A stretch of 35,293 nt of DNA from an uncultured beta proteobacterium. GTDB taxonomy: Bacteria > Pseudomonadota > Gammaproteobacteria > Burkholderiales > Rhodocyclaceae. Where the stretch lies: NCBI GenBank assembly GCA_903933395.1, contig CAIZKA010000320.1, forward strand, positions 1-35,293, in the 5' to 3' direction. Below the pieces are notes generated by a model. That model did no database searches. It was not told where the DNA came from and saw nothing but the letters and a program-made list of their open reading frames with translations. Each line of letters begins with the position of its first letter. The stretch's first letter is position 1. Below are positions 18,551 through 27,529 of the stretch, one piece after another. The translations under genes were made by a program, and so were the position numbers.

Positions 18551-19455
18551 GTCTTGGTGTCACCGAGTGGATGGGCGCAACCGTGATCGAGCCCGTCCAG
18601 TTCGATCTGGATCGTCGGATGCGTGATATGAAACTGCTGGTGCAACTCGTGGGCTATTCGTTCGAGGAAGGCATCCCCCGGGTGGCCGTCGGGCATGACG
18701 AGGTGCGCGGTCAGCGCGATGCCGGTGGTGCTCATGGCCCAGACATGCAGATCGTGCACGTCCTCGACGCCGGGCAGGGCGCGCAGCAGCTCATCGACCT
18801 CGGCGAGGACCACACTCTCGGGCACGCCGTCGAACAGGAGATGCAGCGACCCCCGGAACAGGCCCCAGGTGCCGGCGATGATCACCAGCGCGATGGCGAT
18901 GCTGGTCGCCGGGTCGAGCCAGGTCCAGCCGGTCAGCAGATACATTGTGCCGGCAGCCACCACGCCGAGCGAAACCAGCGCGTCGGCGGCCATGTGCAGG
19001 AAAGCGCCGCGAATGTTCATGTCCGATTTTCTGCCGGACATGAACAGGGCCGCAGTGACGCCGTTGACCACGACACCGATGGCGGCGATCACGACTATGG
19101 TCATGCCGTCGGCGGCCGGCGGCGATTGCAGGCGATGGAAGGCCTCCCACAGCAGCGAACCCATCGCCACCAGCAGCAGCACGGCATTGGCGAAGGCGGC
19201 GAGTATCGAGGCGCGCTGCCAGCCGTAGGTATGGCGATGGTCCGGCTGCCGGCCGGCGGCCAGTGTGGCTACCCAGGCCAGCAGCAGTCCGGCGACGTCC
19301 GCAAGATTGTGGCCGGCATCGGCCACCAGGGCCAGGGAATCGGCACGCCAGCCATAAAAGGCCTCGACCGCCACAAAGCCGGTGTTCAGGGCTATGCCAA
19401 AGGCAAAGGCCCGGCTGAATGTGGCCGGGCCGTGGTGATGCGAATGTTCGCTCAT
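18547..19455 (-). CDS. cation diffusion facilitator (CzcD/ZitB-like) transporter
   Basis: His-rich N-terminus, SLALVADAGHNLADV and GAFLHMAADALVSLGV HD-type motifs, C-terminal cytoplasmic domain VHDLHVWAMSTTG. Confidence 0.9.
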   Translation of the reverse strand: MSEHSHHHGPATFSRAFAFGIALNTGFVAVEAFYGWRADSLALVADAGHNLADVAGLLLAWVATLAAGRQPDHRHTYGWQRASILAAFANAVLLLVAMGSLLWEAFHRLQSPPAADGMTIVVIAAIGVVVNGVTAALFMSGRKSDMNIRGAFLHMAADALVSLGVVAAGTMYLLTGWTWLDPATSIAIALVIIAGTWGLFRGSLHLLFDGVPESVVLAEVDELLRALPGVEDVHDLHVWAMSTTGIALTAHLVMPDGHPGDAFLERIAHELHQQFHITHPTIQIELDGLDHGCAHPLGDTKT

Positions 19456-19481
19456 CTGAGGCGGAGACTTTGCGACAAGGC

Positions 19482-19712
19482 TCAGAACCAGCTTTCCACC
19501 TTGGCCCGCGTAGGCACGCCGCCGGCATGGACCACCTTGCCGTTGATCACCACGCCGGGGGTGCTCATCACGCCATGAATCATGATCTGTTGCAGGTCTT
19601 CGATCTTTTCCAGCTGGACCGCGACCCCTTTGGCGCGGGCGACGTCGTCAATCAGCTTGAGCGTGTTCTGGCAGTTGGCACAGCCGGTGCCCAGGACTTT
19701 GATGTTCTTCAT
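19482..19712 (-). CDS. thioredoxin-like redox-active disulfide protein (TGCANC)
   Basis: MKNIKVLGTGCANCQNTLKLI...GVMSTPGVVINGKVVHAGGVP. Confidence 0.85.
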   Translation of the reverse strand: MKNIKVLGTGCANCQNTLKLIDDVARAKGVAVQLEKIEDLQQIMIHGVMSTPGVVINGKVVHAGGVPTRAKVESWF

Positions 19713-19727
19713 TCTTGACTCCAAAAA

Positions 19728-20048
19728 TCAGCAGCAGGAATTTCCCCTGGCGGTCGGCGTGCAGCAGGCGGCCTTGACGGGTTCGGGTTCACTAGTCGGC
19801 GCTGACACCACGGCGGCCGGCGCAACTGCAAGCCTGGCTTCCTCGTTGAAGGCGTGGTCCTGCATCTGCCCGGCCTCGTCGCGGATGTGGCGGGCGATAT
19901 CGACCACCATGTCGATCTGTTCTTCGGCAATGCCGAAACCGCGCAGGCGCTCCAGCTGGCACAGGCCCTTCTTCGGATGGTTGGCGGCGATGTTGGCGGC
20001 GAGCGAAACCATCGCCACGATGGACGGGTGCAAGGGTGAATCGGCCAT
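19728..20048 (-). CDS. hypothetical 106-aa protein with Cys-rich C-terminus (AACCTPTARGNSCC)
   Basis: Intact ORF in operon context; no confident family assignment. Confidence 0.6.
   Translation of the reverse strand: MADSPLHPSIVAMVSLAANIAANHPKKGLCQLERLRGFGIAEEQIDMVVDIARHIRDEAGQMQDHAFNEEARLAVAPAAVVSAPTSEPEPVKAACCTPTARGNSCC
19794..19815 (+). repeat. copy D of dispersed 22-bp motif
   Basis: AGTCGGCGCTGACACCACGGCG, within the 106-aa ORF. Confidence 0.5.
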
Positions 20049-20060
20049 GGCGAGCTCTCC

Positions 20061-21110
20061 CTACAGAACTGCGTTGAAAACGTAACCGACGATCAGGATG
20101 CCGAGCGCGACGACGCCGGCGAAGGTGGCGATCAGCGGCAGCTTGAGCACTTTGCGCAGGATGATCATTTCCGGCAGCGACAGCGCGATGACGCTCATCA
20201 TGAAGGCCAGCACGGTGCCCAGCGCGGCGCCCTTGCCGATCAGGGCCTCGACCACCGGCAGGATGCCCGCGGCATTGCTGTACATCGGCACGCCGATCAG
20301 CACGGCCGCAGGCAGCGACCACCACGGCGCGTCCTTGCCCATGATCGAGGCCATGAAATCCTGCGGCACATAGCCGTGGATGACGGCGCCCACGCCGATA
20401 CCGGCGAGGACCCAGGGCCAGACCTTGCCGACGATATCCCTGACGTGGGCGACACCGGCATCGATGCGTCCGGCCCAGTGCATTTCTTCGCCGACGTAGT
20501 CGGCTGACTGGCTGGCCTGCATGGCGCGCACCCAGTCTTCGAGATGGCGCTCCATGCCGAGCTTGCCGATCACCAGTCCCGCCGTAATCGCCACCGTCAG
20601 GCCCAGCGCCAGGTAGAGCCCGGCGACCTTCCAGCCGAACAGGCCGAACAGCAGCGCCAGCGCGACTTCATTGACCATCGGCGCCGAGATCAGGAAGGAG
20701 AAGGTGACGCCCAGCGGCACACCGGCAGAAAGAAAGCCGATGAACAGCGGTACCGCGGAGCAGGAGCAGAAGGGCGTGATGACGCCGAGGCTCGCCGCCA
20801 TCACGTTGCCGACGCCCAGGCGCTTGCCGGAGAGAAGCGCCCGCGTGCGTTCCGGCGAGACGAAGGTATGCACCACGCCCATCAGGAAGACGATGCCGGT
20901 GAGCAGCAGCAAGACCTTGGGCGTGTCGTAGAAAAAGAAATGCACGGCTTCGCCCAGGTGGGTCTGGCGGGTCAGGCCCAGCAGCGCGATGGCGGCATCG
21001 GCAAAAGGCACCAGACTGGCGTAAGCGGCTATCCACGCGATGAAGCTAACACCCAGCCAGCCCCAGGGCGGGCGGCGCGGGCTATGGCTGGTATCGGTCA
21101 AGGCAGTCAT
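20061..21110 (-). CDS. ArsP/SO_0444-type permease (DUF318)
   Basis: TPFCSCSAVPLFIGFLSAGVPLGVTFSFLISAPMVNEVAL and GVPMYSNAAGILPVVEALIGKGAALGTVLAFMMSVIALSLPEMIILRKVLK motifs. Confidence 0.88.
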   Translation of the reverse strand: MTALTDTSHSPRRPPWGWLGVSFIAWIAAYASLVPFADAAIALLGLTRQTHLGEAVHFFFYDTPKVLLLLTGIVFLMGVVHTFVSPERTRALLSGKRLGVGNVMAASLGVITPFCSCSAVPLFIGFLSAGVPLGVTFSFLISAPMVNEVALALLFGLFGWKVAGLYLALGLTVAITAGLVIGKLGMERHLEDWVRAMQASQSADYVGEEMHWAGRIDAGVAHVRDIVGKVWPWVLAGIGVGAVIHGYVPQDFMASIMGKDAPWWSLPAAVLIGVPMYSNAAGILPVVEALIGKGAALGTVLAFMMSVIALSLPEMIILRKVLKLPLIATFAGVVALGILIVGYVFNAVL

Positions 21111-21125
21111 GGTGTTTTGTCCCGA

Positions 21126-21464
21126 TCAGGCGGCGCAGCGTTGCGGCCGTCCCGCCATGACCTTCAGCCGCTTGAGATCCGCTTTGAATCCGGCGGCAGC
21201 AGCATCCGGCAAGGTTTTCAGCAGCGCCGCAGCCCATGCGGGCAGGGACGGAGACAGGCGGTAGAACATCCACGTCCCCTCGCGACGCGGGATCACCACG
21301 CCGGCATCCTTCAGTACGCCCAGGTGGCGCGAAATCTTGGGCTGGATGTCGTCCAGCGCGGCAGTGAGTTCACAAACGCAGAGTTCGCCCTGATCTACCA
21401 GCAAGGCAAGAATGCGGCGGCGCGTGGCATCGGCGACGGCATCGAAGACGAGTTGGGTATCCAT
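21126..21464 (-). CDS. arsR: ArsR-family metalloregulator
   Basis: ELCVCELTAAL metal-binding motif in a winged-HTH (IQPKISRHLGVLKDAGVV); first gene of the ars operon. Confidence 0.93.
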   Translation of the reverse strand: MDTQLVFDAVADATRRRILALLVDQGELCVCELTAALDDIQPKISRHLGVLKDAGVVIPRREGTWMFYRLSPSLPAWAAALLKTLPDAAAAGFKADLKRLKVMAGRPQRCAA

Positions 21465-21472
21465 GAATGCAA

Positions 21473-21492
21473 ATATACGCCATTTCGTATAT
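21473..21492. promoter_or_regulatory. putative ArsR operator ATATACG-N6-CGTATAT
   Basis: Perfect 7-bp inverted repeat in an AT-rich stretch immediately upstream of arsR. Confidence 0.6.
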
Positions 21493-21593
21493 ATGCGTCA
21501 AGGAATGTTTTCCACGATTCCCCGGCGATCGCGGTCGGCGGGCCAAGCCCGATCGTAATGGCCGGGATGGCCGCCGCCCGTCAGCGCCCCGCC

Positions 21594-22061
21594 TTAAAGC
21601 CCCAGATCGCTCAAGCCGGAATGATCGTCGGGCCGCCGGCCCAGCGGCCAGTGGAACTTGCGCTCGGATTCCTTGATCGGCAGGTCGTTGATGCTGGCGA
21701 AGCGCCGCATCATGAAGCCCTGCTCGTTGAACTCCCAGTTCTCGTTGCCGTAGGCGCGGAACCAGTTGCCGGAGTCGTCGTGACATTCATAGGCGAAGCG
21801 CACCGCGATGCGATTGCCGGCACAGGCCCAGAGCTCCTTGATCAGGCGGTAGTCGAGTTCCTTCGCCCATTTGCGCACCAGGAGCTGCCGCACCTGCTCG
21901 CGCCCGACCGGAAATTCCGAACGGTTGCGCCAGCGCGTGTCTTCCGTATAGACCAGCACGACGCGATCCGGGTCGCGGGTATTCCAGGCATCCTCGGCCA
22001 TGCGCACCTTCTGCGCGGCGGTTTCCGGCGTGAATGGCGGAACGGGGGGTTTGGTTTCCAT
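21594..22061 (-). CDS. DUF1348/NTF2-like (SnoaL fold) protein
   Basis: [62 protein letters not shown]; start trimmed to [10 protein letters not shown]. Confidence 0.8.
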   Translation of the reverse strand: METKPPVPPFTPETAAQKVRMAEDAWNTRDPDRVVLVYTEDTRWRNRSEFPVGREQVRQLLVRKWAKELDYRLIKELWACAGNRIAVRFAYECHDDSGNWFRAYGNENWEFNEQGFMMRRFASINDLPIKESERKFHWPLGRRPDDHSGLSDLGL

Positions 22062-22284
22062 GATCGGCTCCTCGGCAGAAATTCGGGTGGATGGCATCCA
22101 GCAGCATGGAGCAGTCTATCCACGATAGCGCGAGGTGCAAGCGGCAGCAATGCCCCAAACTGGCGAATCACGGCCGGATGCCTGCCCCTCGATGGTGCGT
22201 CGCACACGTCACGGTGCAGCTTCCTTGCCCCGGTGCGCCGCGGAATAATTAAATACTTACACTGAATCAGTTCCTTGTCATGGC

Positions 22285-22300
22285 TGGCACGGAGTCTGCA
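22285..22300 (+). promoter_or_regulatory. putative sigma-54 (-24/-12) promoter TGGCACGGAGTCTGCA for the cyanate operon
   Basis: Matches TGGCACG-N4-TTGC(A/T) with one mismatch in the -12 element; GG/GC spacing correct; about 35 nt before the ATG. Confidence 0.7.
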
Positions 22301-22334
22301 CTAACCCGGACAGACCATTAACCGGGAGCGCACC

Positions 22335-23690
22335 ATGTCACTGCACGATCCCTTCGATCCGAACGCCGCGATGAGCGGTTGCAGCTGCGGCCGACACGCC
22401 TCGCAAACGCAGCACGACATCGCCGCCGGGGCGGGCGTCATCGATGCACTGAACAGTCGCGTGATTCAAACGACGGTGATGCGCGCCCTGTTCCCGAAGG
22501 ACGCCGAGCGACGCAAGTTCCTCTCCGCCGTCGGCGCATCCACGGCCTGGGCGGCGATTTCCTCGCTGATCCCGTTCGGCACGCTGGAAGCCATGGCGCA
22601 GGAAAAGGGCAGCCTGGAGAAGAAGGACCTCAAGATCGGCTTCATCCCCATCACCTGCGCCTCGCCGCTGGTGATGGCGGACCCGCTCGGCTTCTACAAG
22701 AAGCAGGGGCTCAACGTCACGGTGATCAAGACCGCCGGCTGGGCGCTGATCCGCGACAAGGTGATAAACAAGGAATACGACGCTTCGCACATGCTGGCAC
22801 CGATGCCCATCGCCATGTCCATGGGCGTCGGTTCCAACCCGATGCCGATCAACGTCGCCACCATCCAGAACATCAACGGCCAGGCCATCACGCTGCACGT
22901 CAAGCACAAGGACAAGCGCGATCCGAAGATGTGGAAGGGCTTCAAGTTCGCCGTCCCCTTCGAGTATTCGATGCACAACTTCCTGCTGCGCTACTACGTC
23001 GCGGAGCACGGCCTCGACCCCGACAAGGACATCCAGATCCGCGTGGTGCCGCCGCCCGAAATGGTGGCCAACCTGCGTGCCGGCAACCTCGACGGCTACC
23101 TCGGGCCCGACCCGTTCAACCAGCGCGCCGTGTTTGACGAAGTCGGCTTCATCCACATCCTGTCGAAGGAAATCTGGGACGGGCACCCCTGCTGCTCGTT
23201 CGGTGCGCCGACGGCCTTCGTCAAGGAGAACCCCAACACCTTTGCCGCCCTGTACCGCGCCGTGCTGACCGCCGCGGCGATGGCGCGCGATCCGAAAAAC
23301 CGCCCGATCATGGCCGAGGTGCTGGCGCCGGCCAACTATCTCAATCAGCCCAAGGCGGTGCTGGAGCAGGTCCTTACCGGCAAATTCGCCGACGGCCTGG
23401 GCAACGTCAGGACGGTTGCGGACCGCGTGGATTTCGACCCCTTCCCCTGGTACTCGATGGCGGTATGGATACTGACCCAGATGAAGCGCTGGGGCTACAT
23501 CAAGGGCGACGTACGCTACAAGGACATCGCCGAGCAGGTCTATCTGGTCACCGACGCCCGCAAGCACATGGCCGAAGTGGGCCTCGCGGCACCCAAGGAG
23601 AACTTCCGCAAGATCTTCGTGATGGGCAAGGAATTCGACCCGGCCAAACCGGAGCCCTACCTCAACAGCTTCGCCATGAAGCGGACCTGA
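22335..23690 (+). CDS. CmpA/NrtA-family ABC transporter substrate-binding protein, likely cyanate (or nitrate)
   Basis: LKIGFIPITCASPLVMADPLGFYKKQGLNVTVIKTAGWALIRDKV; internal Tat-like RRKFLSAVGAST; operon with cyanase. Confidence 0.85.
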   Translation: MSLHDPFDPNAAMSGCSCGRHASQTQHDIAAGAGVIDALNSRVIQTTVMRALFPKDAERRKFLSAVGASTAWAAISSLIPFGTLEAMAQEKGSLEKKDLKIGFIPITCASPLVMADPLGFYKKQGLNVTVIKTAGWALIRDKVINKEYDASHMLAPMPIAMSMGVGSNPMPINVATIQNINGQAITLHVKHKDKRDPKMWKGFKFAVPFEYSMHNFLLRYYVAEHGLDPDKDIQIRVVPPPEMVANLRAGNLDGYLGPDPFNQRAVFDEVGFIHILSKEIWDGHPCCSFGAPTAFVKENPNTFAALYRAVLTAAAMARDPKNRPIMAEVLAPANYLNQPKAVLEQVLTGKFADGLGNVRTVADRVDFDPFPWYSMAVWILTQMKRWGYIKGDVRYKDIAEQVYLVTDARKHMAEVGLAAPKENFRKIFVMGKEFDPAKPEPYLNSFAMKRT

Positions 23691-23702
23691 GGGGACGGCA
23701 TC

Positions 23703-24542
23703 GTGAAGTCCGAATCCATCAAGGCGGCGCTGCTGTCCGTCATCATCTTCCTGACCTTCATCGGCGCCTGGTACATCGCCACCCTGCCGCGCGACAACGG
23801 CCCGGTGTCGACGGCAGATGCCGAGTACGCCGCCCTGATGGGCAAGGGCGCGGAAAAGTCCGGGGGCTTTCCGGCGCCGGGCAAGGTGGGCCAAGCCTTC
23901 GTCGAACACCTGGCCGACCCTTTCTACGACAAGGGCCCCAATGACAAGGGAATCGGCATCCAGCTTGCCCATTCCCTGGGCCGGGTCGGACTGGGCTTCC
24001 TGTTGGCGACGCTGGTGGCGATCCCCGTCGGCTTTGCCATCGGCATGTCCCCCCTGCTGTTCAAGGCCTTCAATCCCTTCATCCAGGTGCTGAAGCCCAT
24101 CTCGCCCCTGGCCTGGATGCCGCTGGCGCTCTACAGCCTCAAGGACTCGTCGGTGTCCGGCATCTTCGTCATCTTCATCTGCTCGGTGTGGCCGATGCTG
24201 ATCAACACGGCTTTCGGCGTGGCTTCGGTGCGCCGCGACTGGATCAACGTGGCGCGAACCCTGGAAGTCAGGCCGCTGCGCAAGGCCTTCCTGGTGATCC
24301 TGCCCGCGGCGGCGCCGACCATACTGACCGGCATGCGCATCTCCATGGGAATCGCCTGGCTGGTGATCGTTGCCGCCGAGATGCTGGTCGGCGGCACGGG
24401 CATCGGCTACTTCGTGTGGAACGAGTGGAACAACCTCGCCCTGCCCAATGTCATCTTCGCCGTGGTCATGATCGGCGTGGTCGGCATGCTGCTGGATCTC
24501 GCCTTCGGTTCGCTGCAGAAGCTGGTCACCTACCGCGAGTGA
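23703..24542 (+). CDS. ABC transporter permease (NrtB/CmpB-like)
   Basis: Six TMs; EAA-type loop ARTLEVRPLRKAFLVILPAAAPTILTGMRISMGIAW. Confidence 0.88.
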   Translation: MKSESIKAALLSVIIFLTFIGAWYIATLPRDNGPVSTADAEYAALMGKGAEKSGGFPAPGKVGQAFVEHLADPFYDKGPNDKGIGIQLAHSLGRVGLGFLLATLVAIPVGFAIGMSPLLFKAFNPFIQVLKPISPLAWMPLALYSLKDSSVSGIFVIFICSVWPMLINTAFGVASVRRDWINVARTLEVRPLRKAFLVILPAAAPTILTGMRISMGIAWLVIVAAEMLVGGTGIGYFVWNEWNNLALPNVIFAVVMIGVVGMLLDLAFGSLQKLVTYRE

Positions 24543-24546
24543 TGCC

Positions 24547-25485
24547 ATGACTCCACACTTCCTCACTGTCGAAGCGCTGAAAAAAGTCTATCCGGCAAGC
24601 GGCGAGAAGAGCAATCCGCCGGTATTCGAGGACATCCATTTCCACATCGAAAAAGGCGAGTTCATCTGCATCGTCGGCCACTCCGGCTGCGGCAAGACCA
24701 CCATCCTGAACGTCCTCGCCGGACTCGAGGAAGCGAGCGCCGGCAACGTCATCATGGACGGCCGCGAAGTGAAGGGGCCCAGCCTGGACCGCGGCGTGGT
24801 GTTTCAGGGCCATGCGCTGATGCCATGGATGACGGTGCTGGCGAACGTGGCGTTTGCCGTGAGCTCGAAATGGCCGGACTGGCCGAAGGACAAGGTGAGG
24901 GAGCACTGCACCCGGTTCCTGACTATGGTCGGCCTCGGCCACGCCCTCGACAAGAAGCCGGCCGAGTTGTCGGGCGGCATGAAACAGCGTGTCGGCATTG
25001 CCCGGGCCTTCGCCATCCAGCCCAAGATGCTGCTGCTCGACGAGCCCTTCGGCGCCCTCGATGCGCTGACGCGCGGCACCATCCAGGACGAGTTGCTGAA
25101 GATCGTGCAGGCCACGCACCAGACCGTGTTCATGATCACGCACGATGTCGACGAGGCCATCCTGCTGGCCGACAAGATCCTGCTGATGAGCAACGGCCCC
25201 GGGGCCAGGATCGCCGAGATCGTCGAAGTGACCATGGCGCGCAGCCGTACGCGCGCCGGCATCCACCACGACCCGCAGTACTACAAGATCCGCAACCACC
25301 TGGTGGATTTCCTCGTCAATCGCTCGGAGACCTATTCCGGCGCCGAAGCGGAGATGTTCCACGATTCGAAGAATCCGCCGCTGGTGCAACCCGGCCTGGA
25401 AGGCGAGCGCGCGCCGGTGTTCACCCTGACCACGGAAAAGGGGATCTCGCAAGCACTGCACGCCAAACACGCCATCAATCAGTGA
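24547..25485 (+). CDS. ABC transporter ATP-binding protein (NrtD/CmpD-like)
   Basis: GHSGCGKTTILN, LSGGMKQRVGIARAFAIQPKMLLLDEPFGALD. Confidence 0.92.
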   Translation: MTPHFLTVEALKKVYPASGEKSNPPVFEDIHFHIEKGEFICIVGHSGCGKTTILNVLAGLEEASAGNVIMDGREVKGPSLDRGVVFQGHALMPWMTVLANVAFAVSSKWPDWPKDKVREHCTRFLTMVGLGHALDKKPAELSGGMKQRVGIARAFAIQPKMLLLDEPFGALDALTRGTIQDELLKIVQATHQTVFMITHDVDEAILLADKILLMSNGPGARIAEIVEVTMARSRTRAGIHHDPQYYKIRNHLVDFLVNRSETYSGAEAEMFHDSKNPPLVQPGLEGERAPVFTLTTEKGISQALHAKHAINQ

Positions 25486-25495
25486 AAGGAAGAAC

Positions 25496-25939
25496 ATGAA
25501 TCGCAACGACGTCACCGAATTGATCATCGCCGCCAAGATCTCCAAGGGCCTCAAATGGGAAGATGTGGCAAAGAAGATCGGGCTTTCCAAGGAGTGGGTC
25601 ACCGCCGGCTGCCTCGGCCAGATGACCTTCGACAAAAAGCAGGCGACCACCCTCGGCAAGATCTTCGGCCTGCCGCCGGAGGCCGTGGCCCTGCTGCAGG
25701 TGGTGCCCTACAAGGGCTCACTGCCGACCGCGGTGCCGACCGATCCGCTGATCTACCGCTTCTACGAACTCATCAGCGTCTATGGCACGACCTTCAAGGA
25801 ACTGATCCACGAGGAATTCGGCGACGGCATCATGAGCGCCATCGATTTCAAGATGGACCTGAAGCGCGAACCCAACCCCAATGGCGACCGCGTCAACATC
25901 GTCATGTCGGGCAAGTTCCTGCCCTACAAGACCTACTGA
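25496..25939 (+). CDS. cynS: cyanate hydratase (cyanase)
   Basis: LIIAAKISKGLKWEDVAKKIGLSKEWVTAGCLGQMTF ... DPLIYRFYELISVYGTTFKELIHEEFGDGIMSAIDFKMDL ... GKFLPYKTY. Confidence 0.97.
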   Translation: MNRNDVTELIIAAKISKGLKWEDVAKKIGLSKEWVTAGCLGQMTFDKKQATTLGKIFGLPPEAVALLQVVPYKGSLPTAVPTDPLIYRFYELISVYGTTFKELIHEEFGDGIMSAIDFKMDLKREPNPNGDRVNIVMSGKFLPYKTY

Positions 25940-26025
25940 TTGCTCCGGCTTCCGCGTCACCCCCGCGCGGCGACCGGTGCCGCGCTGATGCTTGAAAGTC
26001 AGGCCATCCGGGGATGAGCTCCGGA

Positions 26026-26469
26026 TCAGCCGCCGAGCACCGCAACCGCAACGGTAAGCACGCCCAGCAGGAGATTCGTCAGCACCAGCTGCCGTATCGC
26101 ATTCATCGCCGCACCGGCTTGCGGCCAATCGCTGGCGGCCACGGCGGCGACCATGGCGCGGTGGAAACGGAACACGATCAGCGCGAAGATCACCGTCATC
26201 AGGGCCGCGATGCCGGACATCGCCAGCCAGCTTGCGGGTATCGCCGCGCCGGCTTGCGCAAAACGGATAAGGCCGCTGCCCCACAGCAGAACCAGCGCCC
26301 CGCTGACCACCACGAAGAAACGCCCGAGGATGGCGGCCAGCAGGGGCAGGCGCTGCTGCGGCGCCAGTTGTGCGGCGGCCACCGGACGCAGGCAGACGTG
26401 GGCGAAGAACATGCCGCCGATCCAGACGATGACGCCCAGGAGATGGAGCAGGACCAGCAGGCGGTTCAT
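26026..26469 (-). CDS. CopD-family-like small membrane protein
   Basis: MNRLLVLLHLLGVIVWIGGMFFAHVCLRP; four TM segments; start trimmed. Confidence 0.7.
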   Translation of the reverse strand: MNRLLVLLHLLGVIVWIGGMFFAHVCLRPVAAAQLAPQQRLPLLAAILGRFFVVVSGALVLLWGSGLIRFAQAGAAIPASWLAMSGIAALMTVIFALIVFRFHRAMVAAVAASDWPQAGAAMNAIRQLVLTNLLLGVLTVAVAVLGG

Positions 26470-26588
26470 TTGCGTTACTCCGGCGGCAGGCAGCAATGTG
26501 CGGGTGGCCAGTGTAGTAGCCGGCGGCCATCTGGCGCAACCCGCGTCGCAAGGGCAGAATTTCGCCGTGGACAAGGCTACTATTCCGC

Positions 26589-27062
26589 ATGGTCAATCGC
26601 CGACAATTCCTGCGCGGTAATTTCAGGACTGCTCCTGCGCCGCAACGCCCGCCGTGGGCGCTGGCCGAAGAGCAGTTCATCAGCGCCTGCAGCCGCTGCC
26701 GCGACTGCGTTCCGGTTTGTCCGACGCGGATCATCGTCATTGTCCGCGGCTTCCCCGAAGTCGATTTCAAGCGTGGCGAATGCACCTTCTGCGGTGCCTG
26801 CGCCACCGCCTGCATTGACCGGGCGCTGGTGAACAGCAACACCCGGAATCAGCCCTGGGCGATCAAGGCGCGGGTGGCAGACTCCTGCCTGGCACAGCGC
26901 GGTGTGGAGTGCCGCATCTGCGGCGACCACTGCGGGGTGGCGGCGATCCGTTTCAGCCCGCGCCTGGGCGGGCCGCCCGTGGCGGAGATCGATGTCGCCG
27001 CCTGCACGGGCTGCGGCGCCTGCGTGGCGCCCTGCCCGGTAAATGCGATCAGTATTACTTGA
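26589..27062 (+). CDS. napF: NapF ferredoxin-type protein
   Basis: RRQFLRGNF...CSRCRDCVPVCPTRI, CTFCGACATACI, CRICGDHC, CTGCGACVAPCPVNAI. Confidence 0.93.
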   Translation: MVNRRQFLRGNFRTAPAPQRPPWALAEEQFISACSRCRDCVPVCPTRIIVIVRGFPEVDFKRGECTFCGACATACIDRALVNSNTRNQPWAIKARVADSCLAQRGVECRICGDHCGVAAIRFSPRLGGPPVAEIDVAACTGCGACVAPCPVNAISIT

Positions 27063-27486
27063 TGTTGCCGATGAACTTGTTTTCAACCAGGGCCGGCGCA
27101 TCGACCTGCGGCACGTGGCATGCCGTGCAGTTATGCCGTGAGATGTCGAAGGCCTTGGTCGCGGCGACGAAGTGGCTTTCGCCCATCTTCGGTGAATTCT
27201 TCTTCACGTAGTTGGCGTCACCGTGGCAATCCATGCACTGGTTATCGGTGAGCGTCACCTCGTCGAAATTATCCACGGCGTGCGGGATCACCGGCGGCTG
27301 CGTGCTGAAGGTGCGCGCCACGACCGGTTGCGTGCCGGGCCGCTTGCCGGCATATTCCTTGGGTGCCGGCGCCGGATCGGCAACGGCGACATCCGTACCG
27401 CGCATCGAAACCAGGGGTTCGTAGCTTGCGCAACCCACGATGGCGGTCAGCAGCGATGCCAGAAGGATGGTGACGGTTTTCTTCAT
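27055..27486 (-). CDS. napB: NapB, diheme cytochrome c subunit of periplasmic nitrate reductase
   Basis: Two CxxCH motifs (CMDCH, CTACH); RTFSTQPPVIPHAVDNFDEVTLTDNQCMDCH. Confidence 0.95.
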   Translation of the reverse strand: MKKTVTILLASLLTAIVGCASYEPLVSMRGTDVAVADPAPAPKEYAGKRPGTQPVVARTFSTQPPVIPHAVDNFDEVTLTDNQCMDCHGDANYVKKNSPKMGESHFVAATKAFDISRHNCTACHVPQVDAPALVENKFIGNIK

Positions 27487-27529
27487 GATGGACTCCCCAG
27501 AGGAAATTGACGGTTGATCACTTATTTGG

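Noticed and set aside
22338-24566. 742-aa minus-strand ORF antisense to the cyanate transporter genes
   Set aside because: His/Arg/Gly-rich low-information shadow translation; real genes are on the plus strand.
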